Source: CAYVIB01 sp964451365 (GTDB lineage Bacteria > Pseudomonadota > Gammaproteobacteria > Pseudomonadales > Cellvibrionaceae). From it: a stretch of DNA of 64,000 bases. The stretch lies in the NCBI GenBank assembly GCA_964451365.1, contig CAYVIB010000018.1, forward strand, positions 1 to 64,000, given 5' to 3'. Numbering within the stretch: position 1 is the stretch's first letter; the number at the start of each line of letters is the position of its first letter. The position numbers were made by a program, and so were the translations under genes. Shown here piece after piece: positions 1 to 8,011 of the stretch. The notes beneath the pieces are model-generated. The model saw nothing but the letters and a program-made list of their open reading frames with translations. It was not told the origin of the DNA and ran no database searches.

Positions 1-74
1 GGGCGGCGTACCGCTTGCCGGACGAAAAAATGGCCTCCAGCAGCGATAACCGAATTAGTGTTAACAGGCCCTAA
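1..74. other. Left edge, no supported gene
   Basis: This short stretch lies downstream of ruvX. On the minus strand it contains an open frame reading SLLEAIFSSGKRYAA that runs off the edge without a clear start codon. It may be the beginning of the next gene of the operon, but too little is present to identify it. Confidence 0.2.
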
Positions 75-539
75 TCAAAGGTTCTCCGGGCCTTTAAATC
101 GCCACCAGCTTTCCAGTATCAATTTGGCCGCCAGGGAATCAACGGGATCTTCGCTGAAATTCCCGTGGTGGCCCATTTCAAACGCGAGTTCCTTCGCTTC
201 CCGCGTCGATAGTCTCTCGTCCATCAGTTGCACCGGCAGGCGGAAGCGCCCGTGAATCCGGTTGGCGAATTTTTTCGCGCGCGTGGTCAGGTGGTTTTCC
301 GAACTGTCCATATTCAAAGGCAATCCGACAACAACCAGGTCCGGCTGCCACTCCTGGAGCAGTCGTTCGATCTGGTTCCAGTCAGGGATACCGTCTCTGG
401 CTTTTAAGGTTGGCAGCGAGGAAGCGGAACAGGTAACGGACTGGCCCACAGCCACACCGATTTTTTTGGTGCCGAAATCAAAGGCCATAACGGTTCGGGC
501 GGCAGGTGTTGTCGAAGGCGGTTTCAACGGGTCAGGCAT
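75..539 (-). CDS. ruvX: RuvX/YqgF Holliday-junction resolvase-like nuclease
   Basis: A 154-residue cytoplasmic protein of the YqgF/RuvX family, an RNase H-fold nuclease implicated in Holliday junction resolution and 16S rRNA 5'-end processing. Visible family hallmarks are the first acidic strand MAFDFGTKKIGVAVG (Asp of the DxG motif near residue 21), the central LVVVGLPLNMDSS motif, LMDERLST, and the C-terminal DPVDSLAAKLILESW carrying the last acidic residue. The length is normal for the family, with a short N-terminal extension (MPDPLKPPSTTPA). It overlaps the end of yqgE by 8 bp, so the two are probably translationally coupled in the gshB-tonB-yqgE-ruvX operon. The same order is known in Pseudomonas next to the pil-chp cluster. 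Confidence 0.95.
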   Translation of the reverse strand: MPDPLKPPSTTPAARTVMAFDFGTKKIGVAVGQSVTCSASSLPTLKARDGIPDWNQIERLLQEWQPDLVVVGLPLNMDSSENHLTTRAKKFANRIHGRFRLPVQLMDERLSTREAKELAFEMGHHGNFSEDPVDSLAAKLILESWWRFKGPENL

Positions 540-1116
540 GCCCCGCGGTGGCGGAAATCAGGTTGAGGTCAACGCCCAGATGTTTGGATGCGGCGGCCCA
601 ACGCTCCTCGATCGGCACATCAAACATAATGCTGGTGTCCGCCGGGAGTGTCAGCCAGCTGTTGGCTGAAATTTCTTCTTCCAGTTGCCCCGCGCCCCAG
701 CCGGCATAACCGAGGGCAAACTGAGCCTCTTTCGGCCCAAGGTTATTGGCAATGGCTACCACGATGTCGCGGGACGCGGTCAGATTGACCTCGGGGGTGA
801 TCTGCATGGTGGACTCCCATTGGCCCTTCTCCCGGTGCAGAACAAATCCGCGCTGGATGTTCACCGGGCCCCCCGCCAACACCGGATTGTTTCCCCGGCC
901 GGCAACATCCTCGAGCTCGAGTTGCTCGAAAACTTCGGACAAGGTGATATTCAGCGGCTGGTTAATGACGATACCCATTGCGCCGTGTTCACTGTGGTCG
1001 CAAATATAGGTGACGGACCGGGAAAAAAGCGGATCCGTAAGCCCGGGCATGGCAATCAGGAAGTGATCGCGCAGGCTTGCGGAGGGATCAAACGAGGTTT
1101 TTTTCACAGTCGCCAT
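532..1116 (-). CDS. yqgE: YqgE/AlgH family protein
   Basis: A protein of about 194 residues of the UPF0301 (YqgE/AlgH) family, whose biochemical role is not established. The family signature is clear: SLRDHFLIAMPGLTDPLFSRSV at the N-terminus (two parts of one motif), a histidine-rich ICDHSEHGAMGIVINQPL segment, VLAGGPVNIQRGFVLH, and GYAGWGAGQLEEEI near the C-terminus. The ATG at 1116 is preferred over the upstream in-frame ATG at 1185, because family members begin directly before the SLRDHFLIAMP motif and the extra 23 residues (hydrophobic, FYASAFILTVMA) are not part of the domain. It lies between tonB and ruvX, transcribed with both. Confidence 0.93.
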   Translation of the reverse strand: MATVKKTSFDPSASLRDHFLIAMPGLTDPLFSRSVTYICDHSEHGAMGIVINQPLNITLSEVFEQLELEDVAGRGNNPVLAGGPVNIQRGFVLHREKGQWESTMQITPEVNLTASRDIVVAIANNLGPKEAQFALGYAGWGAGQLEEEISANSWLTLPADTSIMFDVPIEERWAAASKHLGVDLNLISATAGHA

Positions 1117-1188
1117 AACAGTTAGTATGAAGGCGCTAGCGTAGAAAACAAGCGATCGTGAAGATATTTTTTTTGCGCTAACCAAACC

Positions 1189-2073
1189 CTATCGCGAGGT
1201 GCTGAGGCCGGATATTTCGAAGCGCCAGGTGCGGATAATTTCCAGCTTGTCGGTATTCTTGCGAATCTCCGGCGGAAACCGGGCGAAAGGCGAAGCCAGC
1301 TTAACGATCTGGATCGCGGAATTGTCCAGGATGGGGTGGCCCGATGACTGCAGGATTTCGATTTTATCCACGGTACCTTCTGGCAGGATTAACACCGATA
1401 ACCTGAGGTTACCGAAAATGCCATTCCGGAGCGCTGTCTCCGGAAAATTCTCGTTGCCGATTTTTTCAATCTTTTGGGTCCACTGGTTCAGGTATTCAGC
1501 GTCATAAGAGGCTTTGGTGGAGACGGATGTCAGGCGCCGGATTCGCGGCTGTTTGGCCAGGTCCTGCTTGAGCCGGTCCAGCTTGGCCTTCAGGCTGGCG
1601 ATCTCCGGGTTCATCACCGGCGCCTCGACCAGTTCCCCTTCCTGCGCCTTGCTGGTGGTTTCCCGGTTGGGGTCCTCCACCTTCTGGATCTCCCGTTGCT
1701 GATCACTCTGCGTGTTCACCAGCTGCCTGCTGCTGGTATTTTCGGTGGAGGCTTTCCTGGTCGGGACCGGATTCACTTCACGGATATACAGGTCGTTGAT
1801 TTCCGCCGGCGTCTGGGTGGTGAGTTCCCTGACGGTATCGGCGGTGCCGCTGGCCTGCTGGTCGAACTGGGCGAGAAAATCGGCTTTTTCCGGTTCGGTT
1901 TTGGACTTGTGGGTGGCGAGGGTGATATTGAGTGTCGGCGCGATTTTCTGGCCGCTGTCGATCTTGAAGGACACTCCGAAAATCAACAGCGCGTGCAGCG
2001 CCAGGGCGAGAAAAAGGGTAAAGCTCAGGCGATCGCCGCTGCCGACTTCGGGTTCCACTGCTGTTGCTGACAT
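1189..2073 (-). CDS. tonB: TonB-family energy transducer, motility-linked type
   Basis: A protein of about 294 residues with one N-terminal transmembrane anchor (LSFTLFLALALHALLIFGVSF), a long periplasmic linker rich in Gln, Thr and Glu including a coiled-coil-like stretch (IASLKAKLDRLKQDLAKQ), and a C-terminal TonB_C fold (LSVLILPEGTVDKIEILQSSG ... FARFPPEI ... IIRTWRFEI). TonB proteins couple the inner-membrane proton-motive force to outer-membrane processes. I chose the ATG at 2073; an in-frame TTG at 2121 would overlap gshB. The position between gshB and yqgE beside pilGHIJK-chpABC matches Pseudomonas tonB3, which is linked to twitching motility, so a role in type IV pilus function rather than iron uptake is inferred. 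No exbB or exbD is present nearby. Confidence 0.85.
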   Translation of the reverse strand: MSATAVEPEVGSGDRLSFTLFLALALHALLIFGVSFKIDSGQKIAPTLNITLATHKSKTEPEKADFLAQFDQQASGTADTVRELTTQTPAEINDLYIREVNPVPTRKASTENTSSRQLVNTQSDQQREIQKVEDPNRETTSKAQEGELVEAPVMNPEIASLKAKLDRLKQDLAKQPRIRRLTSVSTKASYDAEYLNQWTQKIEKIGNENFPETALRNGIFGNLRLSVLILPEGTVDKIEILQSSGHPILDNSAIQIVKLASPFARFPPEIRKNTDKLEIIRTWRFEISGLSTSR

Positions 2074-2108
2074 GCGTTCCGCCAGTTGTTGCTCAAAAAT
2101 AATTACTG

Positions 2109-3065
2109 CTACCCGCCGCAACGGGCTTCTATTACCTGGATCAGTTTTTCGCCGATGCGGGTGTCATAAGCTTTGTCTATCTCTCTGACACACGTTGGGC
2201 TGGTGACGTTAATTTCGGTGAGGTAATCGCCAATAATGTCCAGACCTACAAATAGTAGACCCTTTTCCTTCAGTGTTGGTGCGACCTGATCCACTATCCA
2301 GCGATCCCGGTCAGAAAGAGGTTGGGCAACACCCTTGCCGCCAGCCGCGAGATTACCCCGTGTTTCGCCCTTCGCCGGAATTCTCGCCAGGGCATAGGGT
2401 ATAGCCTCGCCATTGACCACCAGCACCCGTTTATCCCCATTAGTAATTTCCGGGATAAACTTCTGCACCATAATATAGCTGGTGCCGAATTCAGTCAGAG
2501 TCTCCAGGATTACCGAGACATTGGGGTCGCCTGCCTTGCAACGGAATATGCTGCTTCCTCCCATGCCGTGCAGGGGTTTAAAAATCACGTCCCCGTGTTC
2601 GACATAAAACTGCTTCAACTGTTTCACGTCCCGGCAGACAAGCAGGGGAGGACAGCACTGCGGGAACTGGGTGGCAAAAACCTTTTCATTGCAGTCGCGC
2701 AGGCTTTGGGGCTTGTTGACCACGAGGCAACCCTTTCTTTCCGCCGCTTCAAGAATATAAGTAGCATATATATACTGGTTGTCGAACGGTGGGTCCTTTC
2801 GCATCAGGATTGCGTCCAGCTCTCCCAAAGCCACGGGTTGCGGGGGTTCAAGATCAAACCAGTGGTTTTCGTCGGGGTAAACTTTTAATACTTTGGCGCT
2901 CGCCCGACCTTCGCCCTGGTCGAGATAAAGATCACCCATTTCCATGTAAAACAGCGAATGGCCACGGGCCTGAGCTGCCAGCAGTAACGCAAGGGTAGTA
3001 TCTTTGTAGTATGTAATGTCCCCGATGGGATCCATGACGACACCAATTTTCAATGGTTTAGGCAC
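2109..3065 (-). CDS. gshB: Glutathione synthetase
   Basis: A 318-residue ATP-grasp enzyme that joins gamma-glutamylcysteine and glycine to make glutathione in the cytoplasm. The N-terminal domain has the typical MKIGVVMDPIGDI-like start and the RKDPPFDNQYIYATYILE motif. The ATP-grasp core shows VNKPQSLRDCNEKVFATQFP, VIFKPLHGMGGSSIFR, the RVLVVNGEAIPYALARIPAKGE motif and GLDIIGDYLTEINVTSPTC near the C-terminus. Length matches the family. It is the first gene of the minus-strand operon and is divergent from pilG with about 257 bp between the start codons. Confidence 0.97.
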   Translation of the reverse strand: MPKPLKIGVVMDPIGDITYYKDTTLALLLAAQARGHSLFYMEMGDLYLDQGEGRASAKVLKVYPDENHWFDLEPPQPVALGELDAILMRKDPPFDNQYIYATYILEAAERKGCLVVNKPQSLRDCNEKVFATQFPQCCPPLLVCRDVKQLKQFYVEHGDVIFKPLHGMGGSSIFRCKAGDPNVSVILETLTEFGTSYIMVQKFIPEITNGDKRVLVVNGEAIPYALARIPAKGETRGNLAAGGKGVAQPLSDRDRWIVDQVAPTLKEKGLLFVGLDIIGDYLTEINVTSPTCVREIDKAYDTRIGEKLIQVIEARCGG

Positions 3066-3322
3066 CTTACACCCCTTTTTTTTTGTGAAAGAAGTTGGCG
3101 AAACACGAAAACATGGACGATTATAAAGGGACCCTACAAAAAAATCCTAGCGCAAAAAGTGCTTGGAAACGAAGACGCAAATCTCACAGATTTCTATCTC
3201 TTTCAAGCATTTATAGATTAAACTGAAAAACTGTGTTAAAAGTTAACGCATCCGCAAAGTGGTATGGAAAGACCTCTTAGAAGGGCTATTATCACTAATA
3301 ACGAAAGAAGCAAGGTCATCTT
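3066..3322. promoter_or_regulatory. Divergent gshB/pilG intergenic region
   Basis: This 257-bp AT-rich gap separates two divergent operons and must hold the promoters for gshB and for the pil-chp cluster. A reasonable ribosome binding site (AGCAAGG) precedes the pilG ATG. I did not identify a specific operator or a convincing sigma-54 site. Confidence 0.4.
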
Positions 3323-3718
3323 ATGGACGTAAATCTAGAACATTTGAAGGTGATGGTCATAGACGACAGCAAGACCATCCGCCGGACAGCGGAAACGCTG
3401 TTGAAGAAAGTGGGCTGTACCGTGGTTACCGCGACGGACGGTTTCGACGCGCTGGCTAAAATTGCGGATACTCGCCCGGACATTATATTCGTGGACATTA
3501 TGATGCCGCGGCTGGACGGCTACCAGACGTGTGCCCTGATTAAAAACAACAGTGAGTTCAAATCGACGCCGGTGATTATGTTGTCCAGTAAAGATGGCCT
3601 GTTTGACAAGGCCAAGGGCCGCATAGTGGGTTCCGACCAGTATTTAACCAAACCCTTTAGCAAAGGGGAGTTAATAGGCGCGATCGAAGCGCATGTGAAG
3701 GTGGCGCGCGCGAGTTAA
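3323..3718 (+). CDS. pilG: Twitching motility response regulator PilG
   Basis: A 131-residue stand-alone receiver domain. The acidic pair is in VIDDSKTIRRTAE, the phosphoacceptor is Asp58 in FVDIMMPRLDGY, the conserved Ser/Thr is in VIMLSSKDG and the Lys is in YLTKPFSKGEL. In Pseudomonas PilG receives phosphate from ChpA and promotes type IV pilus extension and cAMP signalling. It opens the pil-chp cluster; PilH follows 53 bp downstream. The identification relies on both the sequence and the fixed gene order. Confidence 0.95.
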   Translation: MDVNLEHLKVMVIDDSKTIRRTAETLLKKVGCTVVTATDGFDALAKIADTRPDIIFVDIMMPRLDGYQTCALIKNNSEFKSTPVIMLSSKDGLFDKAKGRIVGSDQYLTKPFSKGELIGAIEAHVKVARAS

Positions 3719-3771
3719 GGGCTCCAGGCGCTGTTTCATAAACAATAAAATCCAGAGATTCTGAGGGAAGT

Positions 3772-4134
3772 ATGGCCAAAGTATTAATTGTTGACGATTC
3801 ACCCACTGAAACCTACAAACTCACCAGCATGCTGGAAAAAAACGGGCATACCGTTATCACAGCCGAAAACGGTGAGGAAGGTGTAGCCAAGGCGAAAGCC
3901 GAACTGCCCCAACTGGTGTTGATGGATATTGTCATGCCCGGCCTGAATGGCTTCCAGGCGACCCGCCAACTGAGCAAAGCGCCTGAAACGGCCAATATTC
4001 CCGTCATTATTGTCACCACCAAAGACCAGGAAACCGACCGGGTCTGGGGAATGCGCCAGGGAGCGAAGGCCTACCTGACCAAGCCCATCGATGAGAAAGA
4101 GTTGCTGGCGACGATTGCCCGGGTGGGTGTTTAA
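3772..4134 (+). CDS. pilH: Twitching motility response regulator PilH
   Basis: A 120-residue single-domain receiver. It shows LIVDDSPTETYKL for the acidic pocket, Asp52 in LMDIVMPGLNGF as phosphoacceptor, IIVTTKDQETD for the switch Thr, and YLTKPIDEKEL with the conserved Lys. Family knowledge: PilH opposes PilG in the Chp pathway, acting as a phosphate sink or retraction-biased output. A strong purine-rich site (GAGGGAAG) precedes the ATG. The gene sits between pilG and pilI as in Pseudomonas. Confidence 0.95.
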   Translation: MAKVLIVDDSPTETYKLTSMLEKNGHTVITAENGEEGVAKAKAELPQLVLMDIVMPGLNGFQATRQLSKAPETANIPVIIVTTKDQETDRVWGMRQGAKAYLTKPIDEKELLATIARVGV

Positions 4135-4163
4135 GTACATAGCGAATAACAATATCTAAACTT

Positions 4164-4706
4164 ATGAGTGAACAGGCTGCGTATCAGGCACTGGCTGATC
4201 TGGCCGCACTGAGTCGACGTGCGGCAAAGGGGCTGCCTGCCCAGGTGGACAGCGTTCAGAAGTGGAGTGGTATCGGGTTTTCCCTGCTCGGGCACAAGTT
4301 CGTAACCCCCATGGGGCAGGTATCGGAGTTGATGGAGGTTCCGGCGTCGACGCGACTTCCCGGTGTGCAATCCTGGGTTATCGGCCTTTCCAACGTGCGG
4401 GGCCGATTGTTGCCGTTGTTCGATCTGCCGCATTTTTTAAACGGCCATATGAGCGGCCAAAAGAAAAGCCATCGGGTGCTGGTTCTGGAAACCGACGCCC
4501 TCTATAGCGGAATCGTGGTTGATAGCGCGTACGGCATGCAACATTTTAACGCGGACAGTTTTGCCGAATATGAAGGTGAACTGCCAGCGGGACTGGAGCC
4601 CTATGTAGAGGGCTCTTACAGAGATTCTTCAGGCGAGCAGTGGTCGGTATTCAACTTTGCCAGGCTCGCCGAGGATGCGAGGTTTATCAACGCTGCGCTG
4701 GTTTGA
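4164..4706 (+). CDS. pilI: CheW-like adaptor PilI
   Basis: A 180-residue cytoplasmic CheW-domain protein expected to couple the PilJ receptor to the ChpA kinase. It carries the CheW features WSGIGFSLLGHKFVTPMG, LPGVQSWVIGLSNVRGRLLPLFDL (two adjoining motifs) and SGIVVDSAYGMQHF. The N-terminal extension AYQALADLAALSRRAAKGLP is typical of PilI. The 29-bp gap to pilH suggests cotranscription, whereas the 167-bp gap to pilJ contains a weak terminator-like hairpin. Confidence 0.93.
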   Translation: MSEQAAYQALADLAALSRRAAKGLPAQVDSVQKWSGIGFSLLGHKFVTPMGQVSELMEVPASTRLPGVQSWVIGLSNVRGRLLPLFDLPHFLNGHMSGQKKSHRVLVLETDALYSGIVVDSAYGMQHFNADSFAEYEGELPAGLEPYVEGSYRDSSGEQWSVFNFARLAEDARFINAALV

Positions 4707-4716
4707 TACAGGTAGT

Positions 4717-4736
4717 AGCCCGTCCTTCGGGTTTTT
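4717..4736 (+). terminator. Weak terminator-like hairpin between pilI and pilJ
   Basis: A short GC stem (CCCG/CGGG) with a 5-nt loop is followed directly by a run of five T, 11 bp after the pilI stop codon. The stem is only 4 GC pairs plus flanking weak pairs, so partial termination or attenuation is more likely than a full stop. It lies in the largest gap inside the pil-chp cluster. Confidence 0.35.
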
Positions 4737-4873
4737 GTTCAGTGCACAGGGTGGATAAAACATTTTAGTAACACACGGTGATGTTGTTTATCACCCCAAA
4801 ATAGGTGAGCAGCTTTAGGCACCTTCCGCAGGTGTTGTTGAGCGTTACACATACAGTCGCTTGGGAGCGTAGT

Positions 4874-7105
4874 ATGAAAACTGATTCTATTGGCCTGATG
4901 AATCGGGTAAAAGCCAATCCATTTCTGGCAGCGCTGGTGCTGGCCCTGATCGGATCGCTGGTCCTGATCGGGGTTATCGTATACAAATTGTTTACCGGTG
5001 CCGAGCGCGACCAGAACTACCTGCAATTGGTAAGTGACCTGCGTGCATCGTCCTACCAGTTGACGGCCCTTTCCCGGGACGCCACCGCGGGTGATGAAGA
5101 GGCATTCGGAAAGCTGCAGGGGGTAATTACCAACATGGACAACAGCTGGCAACAGCTGCGCGCCAGCGATACTCAATCCCGCACTGTACTGGCTTCGCAG
5201 ATTACCGCTTTTGACAGCGTTTGGCAGCGGGTTCGGCAAAATGCCCAGATCATCAACCAGAACAAGGATGCGATCGTTTTCGTGCACGAAGTGGCGCGCC
5301 GGCTGAACGAATCGCTGCCCGAACTGCAGGCCGAGCACAACAATATCGTTGACATCCTGATTGAAAACGATGCTCCGGCGGACCAGGTTTCGGTGGCCCA
5401 ATCCCAGTCCTGGCGGGCTGAGCGTATCGGTCGTAATGTGGACAAAATGCTGGTGGGCGGCGGCGACGCGAGTAAAGCGGCAGATCAGTTTAACCTCGAC
5501 GCCAACCTGTTCGGTAAAGTTCTTGAGGGGATGAAGACCGGCGACCTGACCATGAGCATTTCCCGCGTGACCGATTCCCAGGCAGCGGCCAGCCTGGACG
5601 AGGTTACCGAGTTGTTCGAATTCGTAAGTGGTTCGGTGCGCGAGATCTTCGAAGCCTCTCCGGCACTGTTCGACTCCCGCCAGGCGACTACCGCCATTCT
5701 GGATGACAGCCCACAACTTCTCGGCGCCCTGTCCGACCTGTCGGACGGTATCAACCAGCTCCCATCGACGCGCAGCGCCAATAACACCACCCTGATGGCC
5801 GTGGCCGGCTTCGCCGTATTGCTTGGTCTGATGATTTTCTGGCAATTGAACCAGTTGACCGCCAGACGCCTGAAAGAGACAGCGGAAACCAACGAGCGAA
5901 ACCAGAACGCGATTTTGCGACTGCTGGACGAACTGGCCGACCTGGCGGATGGTGACCTGACCACCACCGCAACCGTAACCGAGGATTTCACGGGCGCGAT
6001 CGCGGACTCTATCAACTACACCATCGACCAGCTTCGGGTCCTGGTATCGCGTATTAACGAGACATCCGAACGGGTTGCCGCGGCATCCCGCGAAACCCAA
6101 CAGACAGCGTTGCACCTGGCCGAAGCTTCCGAGCACCAGGCGCAGGAAATTGCCGGGGCATCCGCCGCGGTAAACGAGATGGCGGTCACTATTGACCAGG
6201 TATCCGCCAACGCTGCCGAATCCGCCGGCGTTGCGGAGCGATCGGTATCGATCGCGAAAAACGGCGCGAAAGTGGTACAGAACACCATCAACGGCATGGA
6301 TACCATCCGCGAACAGATTCAGGACACGTCAAAACGTATCAAGCGGCTGGGTGAATCATCCCAGGAGATCGGTGACATCGTAAGCTTGATTAACGACATT
6401 GCCGACCAAACGAACATTCTGGCTCTTAACGCGGCGATCCAGGCCTCCATGGCCGGTGACGCGGGCCGCGGCTTCGCGGTGGTTGCGGACGAGGTTCAGC
6501 GACTGGCGGAACGTTCCGCGACAGCGACCAAGCAGATCGAGGCGCTGGTAAAAACCATTCAGAACGACACCAACGAGGCGGTAATCTCGATGGAACAAAC
6601 CACCTCCGAGGTGGTGCGCGGAGCGCGCCTGGCACAGGACGCGGGTGTGGCGCTGGAAGAGATCGAGACGGTATCGGCCAACCTGGCGGAATTGATTCAG
6701 AACATCTCCAACGCGGCGCGCCAGCAGGCATCGTCCGCAGGCCACATCTCCAACACGATGAATGTTATTCAGGAGATCACTTCACAAACCTCCGCCGGTA
6801 CCAATGCCACGGCGAAAGCGATCGGAAACCTGTCCGAGATGGCCAACGCGCTGCGTGAGTCAGTCACGGGCTTTAAACTGCCGGATGAAATTGATATCGA
6901 CGAATCTGTCTCCAGCAGCGCCAGGGGTTACGATTCCAGCCACCACAGCTATGAGTCCGATGGCTTTGATATGGATTCCGATTCCGATGACTCTGATGAT
7001 GATGTTATCGATCTGTCGCTTGACGATGCGCTGTCGGACGATGATGCCCCGATTCTGACAAACATTGAGGACACCAAGGGTCGGCCGCGTGGTGCCCGAG
7101 CTTAA
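4874..7105 (+). CDS. pilJ: Methyl-accepting chemoreceptor PilJ
   Basis: A 743-residue inner-membrane receptor of the Chp system. There is a TM segment near residues 18-40, a periplasmic PilJ-type sensory region to about residue 300, a second TM (LMAVAGFAVLLGLMIFWQL), a HAMP-like region with DLADGDLTTTATVTEDFTGAI, and a long cytoplasmic signalling coiled coil. The hairpin tip is clear: INDIADQTNILALNAAIQAS, GDAGRGFAVVADEVQRLAERS. The ATG at 4874 follows GGGAGCG, and the hydrophobic anchor starts close behind it, so I prefer it to an in-frame start at 4805. Unusual is a tail of about 75 residues after the coiled coil, very rich in Asp and Ser (SDSDDSDDDVIDLSLDDA), which ordinary PilJ proteins lack as far as I know. 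Confidence 0.95.
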   Translation: MKTDSIGLMNRVKANPFLAALVLALIGSLVLIGVIVYKLFTGAERDQNYLQLVSDLRASSYQLTALSRDATAGDEEAFGKLQGVITNMDNSWQQLRASDTQSRTVLASQITAFDSVWQRVRQNAQIINQNKDAIVFVHEVARRLNESLPELQAEHNNIVDILIENDAPADQVSVAQSQSWRAERIGRNVDKMLVGGGDASKAADQFNLDANLFGKVLEGMKTGDLTMSISRVTDSQAAASLDEVTELFEFVSGSVREIFEASPALFDSRQATTAILDDSPQLLGALSDLSDGINQLPSTRSANNTTLMAVAGFAVLLGLMIFWQLNQLTARRLKETAETNERNQNAILRLLDELADLADGDLTTTATVTEDFTGAIADSINYTIDQLRVLVSRINETSERVAAASRETQQTALHLAEASEHQAQEIAGASAAVNEMAVTIDQVSANAAESAGVAERSVSIAKNGAKVVQNTINGMDTIREQIQDTSKRIKRLGESSQEIGDIVSLINDIADQTNILALNAAIQASMAGDAGRGFAVVADEVQRLAERSATATKQIEALVKTIQNDTNEAVISMEQTTSEVVRGARLAQDAGVALEEIETVSANLAELIQNISNAARQQASSAGHISNTMNVIQEITSQTSAGTNATAKAIGNLSEMANALRESVTGFKLPDEIDIDESVSSSARGYDSSHHSYESDGFDMDSDSDDSDDDVIDLSLDDALSDDDAPILTNIEDTKGRPRGARA

Positions 7106-7139
7106 TTGGCCGTTCCAGTGTTGATAATTGGTTGATCCC

Positions 7140-7988
7140 ATGATTTGGTCATTGCAGGCAGCGCCGGACCTTACCGACAAGCAATTTGATCAATGGAGCA
7201 AATTGCTTGAAGAGCGCGCCGGTATCTGCCTGAGCGATCAACAGCGCGTTTTCCTGCAGACCCAGGTGTCGATGAGAATGCGCGAGTTGGGCCAGAACGA
7301 CTACTCCCAGTATTACAACCGGGTGGTGGACGGCGTGGCCGGCATGATGGAATGGTCGATGCTGATCGATCGACTGGTGGTGAAGGAAACCAGTTTTTTT
7401 CGCCACAAGCCGTCCATTGATTACGTTCGCAATTATCTGCAGGAACGCATAAACAACAATAAACTGGACGGCTCATTCGAAGTCTGGAGCGTGGGTTGTT
7501 CCTCCGGTGAGGAGCCTTATACCCTGTCAATGGTGATCAACGACACATTTGATCTGGCGAGGCTCGACCCGTATTACGGCGTAATCGCCACGGATATCAG
7601 TCGGGCGGCATTGACCATTGCGCGCAATGGTATTTACCCGCAACGCAAAGTGGAGATGATCGATCCTCATTTTCGCCAGCGGTATTTCAAACAGCTGGAG
7701 AATGGCCGTTACCGGATCAAGCCTGACCTGAAGTCGCGTATCTGTTTCAATCATGCCAATGTGCTCAACATAAACGAGATGCCGACTTCCGATCTCGATG
7801 TTGTTTTTTGCCAGAACATGCTGATTTATTTTCGTCGCTGGTTACGTCACGAAGTGATGAATGCATTTGTCAGCCGGCTCAAGCCCGGCGGTATTCTGGT
7901 AATCGGCCTTGGCGAAGTGGTTGACTGGACGCATCCTGATGTCAACCGGGTTGTCGTCGACCAGGTCCAGGCTTATGTACGGCGTTAA
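7140..7988 (+). CDS. pilK: CheR-type chemoreceptor methyltransferase PilK
   Basis: A 282-residue SAM-dependent methyltransferase expected to methylate glutamates in PilJ. It shows the CheR N-terminal all-alpha domain (ERAGICLSDQQRVFLQTQVSMR), VKETSFFRH, the SAM-binding motif VWSVGCSSGEEPYTLSM, VIATDISRAALTIARNG, and FCQNMLIYFRR. The start is the ATG at 7140; a TTG four codons upstream (7128) is an alternative, and neither has a strong ribosome binding site. It lies 34 bp after pilJ and 23 bp before chpA. Confidence 0.93.
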   Translation: MIWSLQAAPDLTDKQFDQWSKLLEERAGICLSDQQRVFLQTQVSMRMRELGQNDYSQYYNRVVDGVAGMMEWSMLIDRLVVKETSFFRHKPSIDYVRNYLQERINNNKLDGSFEVWSVGCSSGEEPYTLSMVINDTFDLARLDPYYGVIATDISRAALTIARNGIYPQRKVEMIDPHFRQRYFKQLENGRYRIKPDLKSRICFNHANVLNINEMPTSDLDVVFCQNMLIYFRRWLRHEVMNAFVSRLKPGGILVIGLGEVVDWTHPDVNRVVVDQVQAYVRR

Positions 7989-8011
7989 CCGGAAAAATAC
8001 AGGACTCCGCT

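Noticed and set aside
4739..6136. Minus-strand open frame of 465 codons opposite pilJ
   Set aside because: Antisense shadow of the receptor gene without domains, signal or ribosome binding site.
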